Assembly: GCA_030685235.1 (NCBI GenBank)
Contig: MU839083.1
Span: 620,001-684,000 of the forward strand
Direction: 5' to 3'
DNA length: 64,000 bases
From: Copromyces sp. CBS 386.78
Lineage: Eukaryota > Ascomycota > Sordariomycetes > Sordariales > Sordariaceae
Shown: piece after piece, positions 13,851-25,799 of the stretch
Position numbering within the stretch: position 1 is the first letter of the stretch
Layout of the letters: every line of letters starts with the position of its first letter
Made by a program: the position numbers and the translations under genes
The notes under the pieces: generated by a model
What the model saw: the letters and a program-made list of their open reading frames with translations, nothing else
The model's database searches: none
What the model was told of the DNA's origin: nothing

Positions 13851-14266
13851 GAGAAACTCTATTCGCACGGGGAAAAAAAAGTGAAGTTCAATGTTTATTT
13901 TAGAGCACTAGAAAGTTTTATACGAAGGTAAAAAGTATAGGATATTTTTTCTCATTTTTTTCTCTATATAATAACATCTTTTTAAAGAACTCATATCCCT
14001 AGTAGATCAAGAAAACTTTAGAGAAAGAAAAGTACTATAAATGAATAAATTGGAAATTTAAAAGACTAAAAGTTCAGAAAAATAGTATTTAGGTAACGCC
14101 TAGGCCTATAAGGTTGGTACTTACCTTGGAAAATCCGTCAAAAATCAACGAGTAGTTTGGTGCTACTTTTAGTCTCATACACCAAAGTTTGTTTGAGTTA
14201 TACTTAGAAAACCAAAGTGGATCCCCGTGCGAATAGAGTTTTATCCCCGTGCGAATAGAGTTTCTC
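13851..14266. mobile_element. 416-bp non-autonomous TIR element, 8-bp TSD
   Basis: Flanked by the direct 8-bp duplication TATTTTAA (13843-13850 and 14267-14274). The left end reads GAGAAACTCTATTCGCACGG and the right end is its inverse. At the right end the motif ACTCTATTCGCACGGGG is present twice in tandem, followed inward by ATCCACTTTGG (inverted); the left end has one motif only. The interior has no coding capacity and is less TpA-enriched than its surroundings, so it probably inserted after, or escaped, RIP. Terminal architecture links it to the Mutator-like element at 36367-40012. Confidence 0.88.
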
Positions 14267-14274
14267 TATTTTAA

Positions 14275-14607
14275 ATAATATATATAGACTATTTTTCTAT
14301 CTTTTTCCTTTTTTTAATTTATAACTCTTAATACTTCTATTATATAAATTATATTACTAGTTTTAAGGATATTCAAATAGTATAAATTTAAAACGGTAAT
14401 GCTTACTATTAATAACTCCGTTAAAATAAATTATATAAAAATTATTTGCCTAACTATAAATACGAAGTCAAATTTTATAACTATTCTAGGATCATATATT
14501 TATATTAATTTTCCTAATCAATATAGTAGTACTTACGTTCCTATAATGTAGTAATCGGGGGATAAATTATATAGGTTATATTATATAAATATTTTAATAA
14601 ATCGAAA
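14275..14607. repeat. AT-rich spacer between two short TIR elements
   Basis: RIP-type AT-rich sequence continuous with the DNA before 13842 once the short element is removed. Nothing else is seen in it. Confidence 0.5.
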
Positions 14608-14615
14608 AATAAATA

Positions 14616-15460
14616 GAGAAAGTCTAACCGTACGGTCACGAATGTCTATCCGTACGGTGATCCACTTTTTCCCTCACACATATCCCTAACCCTCGCGCGG
14701 CCACAAATGTCATATATATTCTTTCAAAAATTTCGCCCAGAAATCTGGGCATTACCATTCTTTCATGCGTGACATCAGACTGTAGTGCTTAGACCAAATA
14801 CGTACTTATTACAGTTGTTAGCGATTGTTATGGCTATTAGCGATTGGCTGTTAGCGATTGTTATAGCTATTATAACTGTTACAGCTGTTATAGCTATTAT
14901 AGCTGTTAGCGATTGTTATAGCTGTTAACGATTATTATGGCTGTTACGGCTGTCACAGCTGTTAGCGATTGTTACGGCTGTTATGGTTGTTACGGCTGTT
15001 ATAGTTGTCACAGCTGTTATAGCTGTTATAATTGTTAGCGATTGTTACGGCTGTTAGTAATTAGCTGTTAGCGATTGTTACGGCTGTTAGCGACTATTAC
15101 GGCTGTTACGGCTGTTACGGTTGTTAGCGATTGTTACGGCTGTTAACGACTATTATGGCTATTACGGTTGTTATAGCTATTAGCGATTGTTATGGCTGTC
15201 AGTGATTGTTATAGCTGTTAGCGATTGGTTGTTAGTGATTGTTATGGCTGTTAGCGATTGTTACGGCTGTTAGCGTACGTGTGTTGTGTAGAGGTTAAAA
15301 TGTTACGGTGTAATGGGTTGTAATTTGGGGGCTTGGCGGTCGCGGTACGAGCGAGGTTAGTGCTGACGGGGAGGGGATAGCAGGGTTAGGGATATATATG
15401 GGAGAAAAAAGTGGATCACCGTACGGATAGACATTCGTGACCGTACGGTTAGACTTTCTC
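14616..15460. mobile_element. 845-bp non-autonomous Mutator-like derivative, 8-bp TSD
   Basis: Flanked by AATAAATA at 14608-14615 and 15461-15468. Both ends read inward GAGAAAGTCTAACCGTACGG, a second related motif with CCGTACGGT, then GATCCACTTTTT. Just inside, the left end matches the right subterminal region of 36367-40012 (CCCTAACCCTCGCGCGGCC and TTTCGCCCAGAAATCTGGGC). The right end matches its left subterminal region (CTCGTACCGCGACCGCCAAG on the minus strand). The interior is a degenerate 9-10-bp tandem repeat rather than a transposase gene. It is therefore a deletion derivative mobilised in trans. Confidence 0.9.
14805..15275 (+). repeat. Degenerate minisatellite (GCTGTTAGC/GATTGTTACG type)
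   Basis: Some 470 bases built from 9-10-bp units such as GCTGTTACG, GATTGTTAC and GCTGTTAGC in irregular order. The strand is T/G-rich and hardly affected by RIP. It forms the whole core of the non-autonomous element at 14616-15460. Confidence 0.85.
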
Positions 15461-15468
15461 AATAAATA

Positions 15469-16990
15469 TTCTCCTACTAAATTATAAAATTCAATTAGGA
15501 AGTCCGTATAGTAATACCCTTTCTTTAAATTCTTTTAAAAATATCTTCCTAGCAATTCAAAGTATTAGTATTGTAGTAATTATTCCGTTTACCCTTTCTT
15601 TAATATCCCGAAAATAATTTTCAAATAATAATCTTTAAACTTTAAACGACGTTACGCGAAATATCAACTTATATTAGCAATTAAATAACAACCTCTAATA
15701 TAATTATACTGCGTTTTACTTAAATTAACTAGTATAATAATTACTTAACTTTATAATTTATTAATAGAATAGGTTACTAATTATTATATTATTAAAGGTA
15801 TTCGTTATTTATCTTAACGAAGAAAATTCTTTTACCCCCGTTCCGAAATTACTTAATATTTAAAATTAGTATAATTATAAAAGTACTATACTAAAATATT
15901 TTATAAAATATATTAATAAAATAAAATTTAAATTAGGAAAAATTGGTATCGCAAGTTTATAATAAGAATTTTAAAGTTTAAAAATTTAAATTAATCCTCG
16001 ATAATTATTAAAATAAAATCATTTCGAAAAAAAATTCGTACGGTATTATTAAACCGCCAATCTTTAAATAAAAATATTTCTTTTAAAAAAATATTATATT
16101 GGCCAAGAATATTAAAAGACCCTATATATTGTATATAACTATATTTAAAAAACTAATTTTAATATTAAAAACGCGCAGTTTAAATTAGCTAAATTAAGGG
16201 TATAGGGTTAATAATAAGTGTAGACGGAGTAGCCGAATATATAATATTTAGTATATCCTATATAAAGAATATTCTTTTTAAATCTTAAATTATATATATA
16301 ATTATTATTTATTATTTTACTTTTATTATAAATTTGAAATACCAATTTAAAAAGTAGGTATATCGAATTAAAGGAATCTAAAAAAAACTCTATTAACTAT
16401 ATTAGATATTTAGAGTATAAATCGTTGTCTACGTTATAAAAGATGGTGAATTCGATTACTACGAATTTTAATCCGGCTTTTTCGACTATAAACCTTATTT
16501 ATCGGTCTAAAGAAAAGTTCCTAACGATTTTTTTACGTTTAAGGATAAAACGCAAAGACTACCAACATACAAAAACTTAAAGTCTTTTAAAGGAAGAACT
16601 ACTAATACTATAAAAAAGGTTTATAAAATATATATAAAATATTAGGCGGATACGGCTATTATAATTTTTAAAGAATTATAAGGAGAAGTAATTATTTACA
16701 AATCGCAACCTAGTTTAATTATTCTACTACTAATAATTACGAAAATCGAACGAATTAAGCGAAACAAATTTATAAATTTATTAAATTAAATAAATACTAG
16801 GGTTAAATAATACCGAAGCTAATTATTACTATAAATAGATAATTACTTTACACTCCTATAAAAGAAATTTTTTATTTAAATAAATTTAAATTTAAATTAT
16901 AGTATAATAGTATTCGAAATTCCGATAAATTTATAAATTCAATATATTATATAAAATTCTTCTAAAAATATTCTAGTAAAATACGAATTT
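15469..16990. repeat. AT-rich RIP-degraded DNA, no identifiable gene
   Basis: Very AT-rich with short frames only. It continues the sequence interrupted by the element at 14616-15460. No domain or repeat partner could be recognised. Confidence 0.5.
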
Positions 16991-16999
16991 AATATCTTC

Positions 17000-17380
17000 T
17001 TCAAAATTACTAATTATTATTGTTTAAAAGGATTGCATCCTCTTTATACAATTTCGGAATAACGTTCTTTAACTAATTTATAACCTTTAGCTCTAAAGAT
17101 TTACCGTCCTATAGTAAGCTATAAACTATAAGGAAAAAATAACTCTTTTCTTATTTTAATTAATATATATAAATTAGAATTTAAAATATTAATATTTATA
17201 ATCTTTACTTTAAAGGGGGGTTATTCCGTTATTTTCTTAAACTTATATACGTAAAACCGATTATTTATTTTAATAATTAAGTAAATATATACCTTATACT
17301 ATTATAATTCGTATACTTTCTTAAAAAAGTATATACCGGCGCTTTCTAATTCTTATATTATATAAATTAGAAACTTTATA
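17000..17380 (+). repeat. Direct repeat, left copy (pair with 22820-23175)
   Basis: Aligns over about 350 bp with 22820-23175, including ACTTATATACGTAAAAC, TTATTTATTT.AATAA, CTATTATAATTCGTATA and GCGCTTTCTAATTCTTAT in the same order and orientation. The spacing of about 5.8 kb would fit LTRs of one element, but no target duplication or terminal dinucleotides were found. Confidence 0.6.
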
Positions 17381-17539
17381 TTAGGTATCGCTCATTTCGT
17401 TTTCTAAAATAAGAAAAAAAATATATACTAAAAAATAACTTTAAAAATATTTACAATTTATATATTAAAAAAAAATCCTTTTATAAAAACTTTAAACTTT
17501 ATAATTATAAAAGATAAAAAATTTCTTTAATCTATTCGC

Positions 17540-17735
17540 TACCTTATTCGCCACCTCCTAAATATTTTTTTCCTAAATTAATTATTGGTTAATATCTTTA
17601 TAATATTTTATAAATCGTACTATATTTTTAACCGCTACTAAACTAAATTCTTACTTAATCCGCTACCCTATCCGCTACTTTATTAGCCACCCCCTAAATA
17701 CTATTTTTATAACATTTTATAAATCGTACTATATT
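17540..17735 (+). repeat. Local tandem duplication
   Basis: The block from GCCACCTCCTAAATA to ATTTTATAAATCGTACTATATTTT (split across a short gap) occurs twice in succession, near 17548-17635 and 17690-17745, with RIP-like differences. No coding content. Confidence 0.6.
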
Positions 17736-18094
17736 TTAAAATAGGCTAAGCGATAAGTCCCTAAAGAAAATATCCCAATACCGCAAAGGGAGGCGAAAGA
17801 GCTACGCCGGGCGAAAAGAATAATAATTAGAGGAGGCGACTCGGAAAGAGTAAATAGCAAGGTAGTATATTAAGGGGGCCGAAGCGATAAAGAAAAAGAA
17901 GAAGCAAAATACCGCAAAGGCGCGTACGCAATTCAAGAGACCGAAAGCAAATATATAATATAAAGCGATAAAATATTAATATAAAATCCTTCAAATTTTT
18001 ATAAGTTTAAATATAGTTTTATATAATTAAAAACGAAATTTTACTATAAAATATATTTTTTTTATATACTTTTATAATAAACTTATAATTATAT

Positions 18095-19190
18095 TCCTAA
18101 TATTTTGCAAACTAATACTCTATATCGTCTTTATCCTCCTACTAACGACCTTTTTTAATTAACCTTTAAAACCTCCTAAAGACTACTACTACTTCATCGA
18201 AAATATCCCTCTTCTATTTCCGAAAAACCTTATTTTGGACTTCAAAATTCTAAAACTATTTATTATTGTTTAAATTTTCGTTAAAAAAAAAATAAAGTCT
18301 AGAAAAATAAGGCGGATAAGCGTAAAAACCGGCTTAAGCGGAAGGTTCGTAAGGGTAAAAGGGGACGGGGACTAAATTAGAAGTAGTATAGGATTAACCA
18401 GTACTGAAAAATCGGATCCCAAAATATTAAGAATAAAAAAATTAAGTATAAACGAATCGGAACTAACTCTATAATAATCTTTAATTATAATAGAACTAAT
18501 TATATCGTCTAAATCCGGGAGTAATTCTAGTAAATCAACTATAGCCGTAGGGTATAAACGCTATTAAATATATTCTAGGGTAGGATATAGTATAAAGTAT
18601 TACGTTTCTACATTCGCGTATCTATAGCATATTTTATATACTACACTTAATACACAAATATTAATATTATAATATACCGATACCGTAACCGAAAAGTTTA
18701 AGTAGGGTTAAATAATAGTATAAAGACTACTAAGCAATTTATTGGATTCTATACAAATAATAATATACTAAATATTACCTAATACGCCCTAAATAAGAGT
18801 TCCTTCTTTATTTTCGTCGTCTAAATCTTAAAGTAGACGCCAATCTCTAAAATTACCATTATTATCAATATAGCCAGAATATACATTAGTTAAATATAGT
18901 AGTTCCACGGGTATAAAGATAGCATAAACTCCCTTTATTAGTTTGTTAATAGAGTTTCGGACTTAGTAAATAATAAATATATTGAAGAGAAAAAAAGTAA
19001 TTAAAGGATAAATAAAAGGTTTAAATAATTTAAATTATAGAAAGTTAATAATAAAAAATAATAAGAAGTATATATATATATTTTAATATATAATTTTTCT
19101 ACATCGCAATATACTATTTTTAAATTACATTTTTCTTACCACCTACAACGTATACTACCTTTTCAAATCTAATTTTTATTCCGCTCAATT
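18095..19190. repeat. Uninterrupted copy of the repeat that hosts the Gypsy insertion
   Basis: Aligns with 24812-25045 on its left and 32484-33330 on its right, that is, with both flanks of the Gypsy element. At 18311-18330 it reads GGCGGATAAGCGTAAAAACC; in the other copy GGCGGATAAG ends at 25045 and ATAAGCGTAAA resumes at 32484. This copy therefore preserves the empty target site. On the minus strand the copies share a frame that reads through RIP stops (NFSV, TVGYI-side and ISSIII-side blocks) but no protein family is recognised. Confidence 0.85.
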
Positions 19191-19460
19191 TAAAATCTAA
19201 AATCCAATTCTCCAATCAAAAATCAAATCCGTCTTCTCTTTTTAGTCCGATTTTTATCTCTTCTAAATCGTCGGTAAAGATACTACCCAACAGTAGGTTT
19301 ATAATAACTATAGTTTAATATTATCGGAATAAGCGAATAATAATTGTAGCGATCTTTATAACCATTTCATCACACTATCTAAATCATCTAACTACTATAA
19401 TAACTCTTCATTTCGACGTTTAAATTATTTATTCTCTTCTTCTAATAATTAGACACATAT
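19191..19460 (+). repeat. Direct repeat, left copy (pair with 22190-22500)
   Basis: Aligns with 22190-22500 in the same orientation (AATAATTATAGC/AATAATTGTAGC, TATAACCATTT, TTTAAATTATT, TTCTCTTCTT blocks). It may be the terminal repeat of an element spanning about 19.2-22.5 kb; ends are not resolved. Confidence 0.5.
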
Positions 19461-22190
19461 AATTTTATCCTTTTTATTAAGGTTCATATTTATCTTTGGC
19501 AATAATAGGAGGCGTTTATTCAAACTCATTGTATATTAATCTATACTATTTTCTTAACAAACTCTATAACATTTAGAGAAGAATTTCCCAAACTAAATAC
19601 TAGAATATTTATAAATTCTAAAGTCGTTTCGGTTATTTTAAAAATTCTCATAATATCGTTTTTAAAAACGTCTAACCATTTATTCCTTTCCTAATCCCTA
19701 TCCATTTTTTCCAAACGACGCTCAATCCTCGCACTTCTAATCAATTCTAATATTAAAGTCTCAAATTTAACGACTATATTATCGAAATATCTATATTATT
19801 AACTAAATAAATAGAATATAAAATAATTCGAAAAGAAAATACCTTTTACAATATAAGCATACCGAATCAATTAAATCAAATAAATTTAGCAACCGCATTA
19901 ATTATAATAGTAAAAGAAGTAGAAAAGCATCAGGATTTAAATCCTCGAACATTTACAAATCTATAGTATTATCCATAATCTTACTATTCGAATAAATATA
20001 AAATATAATAAGTAGACAAAACAAATAAAATATAAAATTAAAATTTAAAAAGCAATTTCTACTATTAAAAACACCTATATATACCCCTTATATCTTTTAC
20101 TCTATATATATATTTCTTCTTCAACCTCCTCTCATTATAACCATCACATTTTATCCAATCAATATAGTATAGCAATTTATCCTCTTTTACACTACTTTTA
20201 ATACTTATTTCAATAATTTTTATCTTATAGAACCCCTATTACAATTAACCCCTAAATTTCCCATCCGTACTATATAAAATTAATAATAAAAATCCTAATA
20301 ACATTTTTAACTAACCTTTACAAATAGAAATACAAACTCAATTTACAAAACTACTATCATTACTACGAACGTCGAATACATAATTCCTTTCAAAGATACT
20401 AATTGCCCGGAACTATCAATATTTAAATTCATCGTACCAACTCTTCCAAATAGTAATACACTTATCTTTTAATATTTATTTTAAATCGTTAATTATATTA
20501 ATATATACTAATTTAAGTTAGGCAATATAGCGTATCTATTAAAACCTATTATAAAACTCAAATTACAACTTCCAACGCTTTAAAAACTATACCCATTCAA
20601 AATAGGACGGCTCGCTATCTAAATATTTTATCCAATACTATAAAATCTTCTACAATAATTCGTACCGTTAGCTCCCTAAAACCGTCTTCTTAAACATTTA
20701 AAACAAACCAAACGATAACTATCTCAACTATAACAACAATTCCTTCTATCTTTTTAGACAATCTTAAACCTCTAATTACAATACTCGTCGCCCAATCTAG
20801 GAATAGCTCGTTTACATTAAACCCAAATAGAACTCAATCAATTCCAACTACTACATCAACGTTTAATTATAACTCCTTTTTACCAAACTCTACAAAAATT
20901 TCGACAACCACGCTCGCATCACACCTTTAACAAACCTCCTTATCTTTATCCAATAAACAATCAAATATACCAACAATCTCATCACAACCAATTTTTACAA
21001 GGGCAATAAAAAATCTTCCGCATACTAAAATAATAATTAGTACTACAATCGCACTAAATTTTTAGCCGCTTAAATCGGACGGTATAGCCTAAAAAAAGAG
21101 AATTTATTTTAGAATAAATAAATTAAAACGTAACATAATAAATAACAAAGTCACTAATACGAAGAAACATTAATTATACTATTTCTTCAACAGTATTAAA
21201 TACATTTAATATTACCAATATATAAAAATTATTATTACATCTAGAACCTTAATCACTTATTACTTTTTATCCTAATTTATTTATAAAGCTAAGTAGCGAC
21301 AATCTACTAATAAATTTAAATTTTCGTCGATCTTCAACATCTAACCTTAATCTTCAAAATTTTAAAAGGCAAACGTAGCGACCAAAATAACAATTCATCT
21401 ACGCACTATATTCAACGCTTAGAGCAATTATAGATATTTTAAATATAGATAGAACTTAAACAATAGCGGATAATACTGCCTATTCGTAATCTAATAATAA
21501 ACTAATATAATAATAGAATTAAGCGCTTAATAAAAACTATAAGTATTAGGACAGTAATCAAATTAATTATTCATCTTTCCAATATAACGTCGCAAACACC
21601 TCTTCCCGAACAACTATTCGTTACAAAAATCGAAAGGAAGGTCGCAGTTAAAGCATACTATCAATTATTACAAACGCAATTACATATACTAACTACGGAA
21701 ATTATAGACGCAAAAGTACAAATCCTAACTTTACAATATCTAATAAATATTTAAAAAACTCCCATCCTAATCTAAAATATTAATTAATAATAAAAAAATA
21801 CTATACTACAAGCTATCATTACCAGAATATACGGCAATATATTATACGTATATTAAAAAATTCGCTCTATCGGCCGAAAATTACTAAACGGATTTAAATA
21901 TTTATAACAAAGAAAATTCTATAAAATTTACTTACAATCCGTTAGTAGAGAAATTTCGAACACTTAAAGACGAATATAAAGACTAATAATAAATAATACG
22001 GGATCAATACGCTAGCATCTAACAAGTGCAATCTAGCAGGTACAATCTATATTAAGTAGATAATCGCCTACAAAAGGCCTTACAATCACCTTATCGTTAA
22101 CGTAGGTCTTCTCTCGGAATCATCATTATTATAACAATAGGTGTTCATTATAAAACTAATTAAGAATACAACCTACTAATATATTATTTC
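19461..22190. repeat. RIP-degraded internal region between direct repeats
   Basis: AT-rich. Around 20000-21050 the plus strand is unusually C-rich and stays in one frame when TAA/TAG are read as Gln, giving a Gln/Leu-rich conceptual product that could be a gag-like protein. No protease, RT, integrase or transposase motif was seen, so the class of element is open. Confidence 0.35.
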
Positions 22191-22500
22191 ATTCTATAAA
22201 GTACTTTCAATTATTTTTATATCCTATATCTTTTTATAATCTTTTCCGATCTAGGTTTCCTCTAAATCATTTTCGAATTTACTAGACGAAGGCTAATTAT
22301 TATAAATAACCGCTTTATATTATTAAAACGCGCTTATAATAATTATAGCAATTTCTATAACCATTTTATCCCGTTATTTTAATTCTATATTTAAAGAATT
22401 TATATACGCAATTTTTTATATAAATTTCATATATTGTAATCGTTATAATAATTATTAATTTGTACGCTTAAATTATTAGTTCTCTTCTTTAAGTAAATAT
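22190..22500 (+). repeat. Direct repeat, right copy (pair with 19191-19460)
   Basis: Right partner of the repeat described at 19191-19460. Differences are mostly transitions, as expected after RIP. Confidence 0.5.
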
Positions 22501-22819
22501 ATATAAGTAGTTTAATTTTTTTTAATATGATATTAAGAGTTATTTAGTAATAAGGGTAGACCTTTTTTTAGAGCTATTATTATAAGTAACCTCGAAAATT
22601 TCTAATTATATTTAAAAAGTATCTTATTTAAAAGTAAGAGTATTAATATATTATAAAGTTGTTTTCTAATTTTTAGAAATTAATATGTAAATACTATAAT
22701 TTAAAATTTAAATTTAATATATTTATATTATTTTTATTCTACTTTACTACTAAATAAATTATATATAATATAATTTATAATTAATCCTCTAATATAGGAA
22801 AGTCCTTTCTATTTAAATC

Positions 22820-23175
22820 TTCCTAATTACTATATATTAAAAATATTACATTCTCTTTATATAACTTAAGGATGAACTTCTTTCCTTTATCTATAATTTT
22901 AGGCTTTGAAGCCTTATAGTCCTATATAGGGCTATAAATAATAGGGAGAGGATAATTTTTTTCCTATTTCAATTAGTATATATAAATTAAATTTAAATAT
23001 TAATATTTACAATAATTTATTGAAAGGGAGGCTATAAAATTGTTTTTTCGGACTTATATACGTAAAACTAATTATTTATTTCAATAACGAAGTAAATACA
23101 TATTCTATTCTATTATAATTCGTATATTTTTTTAAAGAGTATATATTAGCGCTTTCTAATTCTTATTTTGTATAG
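22820..23175 (+). repeat. Direct repeat, right copy (pair with 17000-17380)
   Basis: Right partner of the repeat at 17000-17380; nested outside the 19.2-22.5 kb pair. Confidence 0.6.
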
Positions 23176-24480
23176 AAGGGTACTTTTATTTTAAATATCT
23201 TTTATCTTTTAAAAAATTATATTCCGAATAATAAGATTCGAATAAATTCAAATTGCGGGCTATTTATACTTAAAATAAACTTTATTAAAAATTAATTATA
23301 TTTAATTTTCTTATAATATTTTTATAATTAATATTTAATTTTAAAAATAGAATATCTATTTAATTAAATTTTAAAAGCTGCTAAACTAGGATACTAATTA
23401 TTTTACTACCCCTTTAATATACCTCCTAATAGCTACCTACTTATTATATTAATTTAAAAATATATTTAGGGCGCTAATTCTTTACCACCCCGTTAAATAA
23501 ACGGATATATTAATTACCCATCTATAGTATAGAAGTTAAAATTAATAAAAATATAGAATAAGAAAAAAAATATTACGCGTAATAATTATACGTATTATAG
23601 AATATACCCGAATATATCTTCTATAGCTAATCGCTTCGGAAGTTAATAGTCCATTTATTAAAATATTAAGTACTCTATAAAATATTGAATATTCCCTTTC
23701 TAATTCGTTAATATACGGATATTCGACTTTAAACCTTACTAGGCTCCTAAGGAACTATATAGTTTAAACCTAATCCTTACTATACGGCTAAATACTTTAA
23801 GTAATTAGGCTATACTTACCCTCAACGTTTAGCATTAGCCTTAAAATAGCTAGAAGCTTCCTTAAAAGTATCTAGAGGCTTCTAGCCATAATACCCACTT
23901 CGGCCGGACTTTTAACTACCGGTATTATTTACCCGAACTTCCTTTAATACTACCGAGCTAGAGAGCCAACTATAAAAGTACTGAAGATATTGAAAAATTA
24001 CTATAAAATAATCTTAATTATTTTAAAAATAATTATAGCTAATTAAGTAAGGAGTAAGGTGCTTAAATGAAGGACGGCGCTAAATAGAAAATAGGAAATA
24101 GATAAAAGTATTCTAAAAGATCTATATATATATAAACTACTAAATAAATACTTTAAAACCTCAGGTAACAAGGCTTAATACGTACTTTAAGTACGTACTA
24201 ATTCCTTTTAATATAAGAAGGCCTTAAAGCCCCGCCTTCTTATAAAAGTCGAAAGGGATTAATAAGGCCTTCAAAACTAAAGTAATTTATTAATTAAATT
24301 AAATTACTATTCCAAACCCTAATTATAACCCTTATTACATTCGTTTTATACGTAAGTATAAGAGAAAAATTAAGACAGGTTCCCGTTCTAAACTAAAAAA
24401 TAGCGTTTACTCGTTCTTTTCTCACATTTCTTTAATCAATCAATCCTTCGAAAAGTACGGAAATATAGCTGATAATAATT
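23176..24480. repeat. AT-rich RIP-degraded DNA with one hairpin
   Basis: No gene. At about 24198-24270 an imperfect inverted repeat (CTTTTAATATAAGAAGGC against GCCTTCTTATAAAAG, loop CTTAAAGCCCC) could form a hairpin. Short direct repeats of TTAGGCTTCTAG type occur around 23860-23890. Confidence 0.5.
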
Positions 24481-24504
24481 GTAGAGAGCTATATTTCTAA
24501 ATAT

Positions 24505-24569
24505 AGCGGTCAAAACCCTAACCCTAGAACTGGCTGAGCTAGTTCTAGGGTTAGGGTTCTTCGACCGCT
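24505..24569. repeat. Palindrome carrying telomere-like repeats
   Basis: The left arm AGCGGTC, AAA, ACCCTAACCCTAGAACT and the right arm AGTTCTAGGGTTAGGGTT, CTTC, GACCGCT are reverse complements apart from the 3-4-base offset, separated by about 11 bases. Each arm contains CCCTAACCCTA, that is, nearly two units of the fungal telomere repeat. It may be the foldback of a DNA transposon end; no duplication was identified. Confidence 0.7.
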
Positions 24570-24811
24570 TAGTCAATATAGGTAGTTCGGAAAATACATG
24601 TTTATATACTATATAAGTTTTTTTTCTATTACAAAGTAAAAGTATAAAGTAAAACGAAAAATTTTATATTAATAAATAAATTATAAGTTTGCTTATATAT
24701 AAGGAAATTCGACTATCTTAATATAATATGAATTTTCTCGTAGTTTTTATCGTCAACCTTTAGCCAAACTAAATATAGTTTACTATAAAAATAGACAAAC
24801 GATTTTCTAAA

Positions 24812-25045
24812 CTAATATTCTACACCTTCTTTCTCCTACTATTTCCGAACCTTCTTTATCAACCTATCAAACCTCCGAACCCTCTAAAATACCACTACTA
24901 CTTCATCGAAAGTATCCTTCTCGAAAGTATCCCTCTTCCGTTTACGAAAAACCTTATTTAAGACTTTAAAACTCTTCAACCCTTTAGTATTATTTAAACT
25001 CTCTTTAAGAAAAGAAAGAAAATCCAAAGAAGTAAGGCGGATAAG
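24812..25045. repeat. Left part of the Gypsy host repeat
   Basis: Matches 18095-18320 up to and including ATAAG, where the Gypsy 5' LTR begins. It contains a short local duplication (CGAAAGTATCC, twice, about 24908-24930) absent from the other copy. Confidence 0.8.
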
Positions 25046-25295
25046 TATCACAGGGTTAGACCTATGATGTGCTGTGCTGCACTAACTGTATATGTGCTGT
25101 GCCGACTAGAGCCTAGAGCTCTAGCTACGTATATATTATCGTTACGTGCAGCCTTACGTGCCTGCGGTCTGGTTTGTAGGGCTCTCGCCTATATATAGCC
25201 AGACTTCTACGTATACTTCCTTCTCTCCTCCTTTCTCCTTATGTAATAATATATATTTTATTATACCCTCTACGGTACTATTTCGCCCTATAATA
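25046..25295 (+). repeat. Gypsy 5' LTR
   Basis: Begins TATCACAGGG and ends CCCTATAATA, presumably from TGTCACAGGG...CCCYGTGACA. It pairs with 32234-32483. Its outer (left) part is less mutated than the matching part of the 3' LTR, while its inner (right) end is more mutated. Confidence 0.95.
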
Positions 25296-25799
25296 ATTTA
25301 TTATATTTAATTATTATATTATATACGCCTATTTAATAAGAAGAAGATTGTTCGTATTTTAATTGCGGTAATTAGTAATTAAAATTCGACCTTGCGCGTT
25401 CCCGACTTAAGTTGTAAACTTAGTTATTAAATTAGGTAAAATACTAAAACGAGTATTATTAAGATTGTTCGCACTCTCTTTTTCTCTTTTATACTTATTA
25501 AAGTATATTTAATTTAATAATTAATATTTAATTCTATTATTCTTTAAGCCTAGTCTGTAATTAATAATTTTATTGCTATTACGGTTGTTAGTACTATCGT
25601 AATAATTATTAGCTTAGAATATTAAAATAATTTGATAGTTTTCGTTTAAGCGTTCGAGGGCTTCTATTATTAGGCGATTAAAGTTTTAATCCCTATTTCT
25701 TAAGTATATAATTTCGCTAACTTTTCTATTTTTAAGCCTTTTTCTCCGTTTTTTATTACTTACTCCGTAATAATATAATTATAATTAGAACCGACGCTT

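Noticed and set aside
14805..15275. CRISPR-like array
   Set aside because: Units are 9-10 bp, directly adjacent and degenerate, with no spacers; it is a eukaryotic minisatellite.
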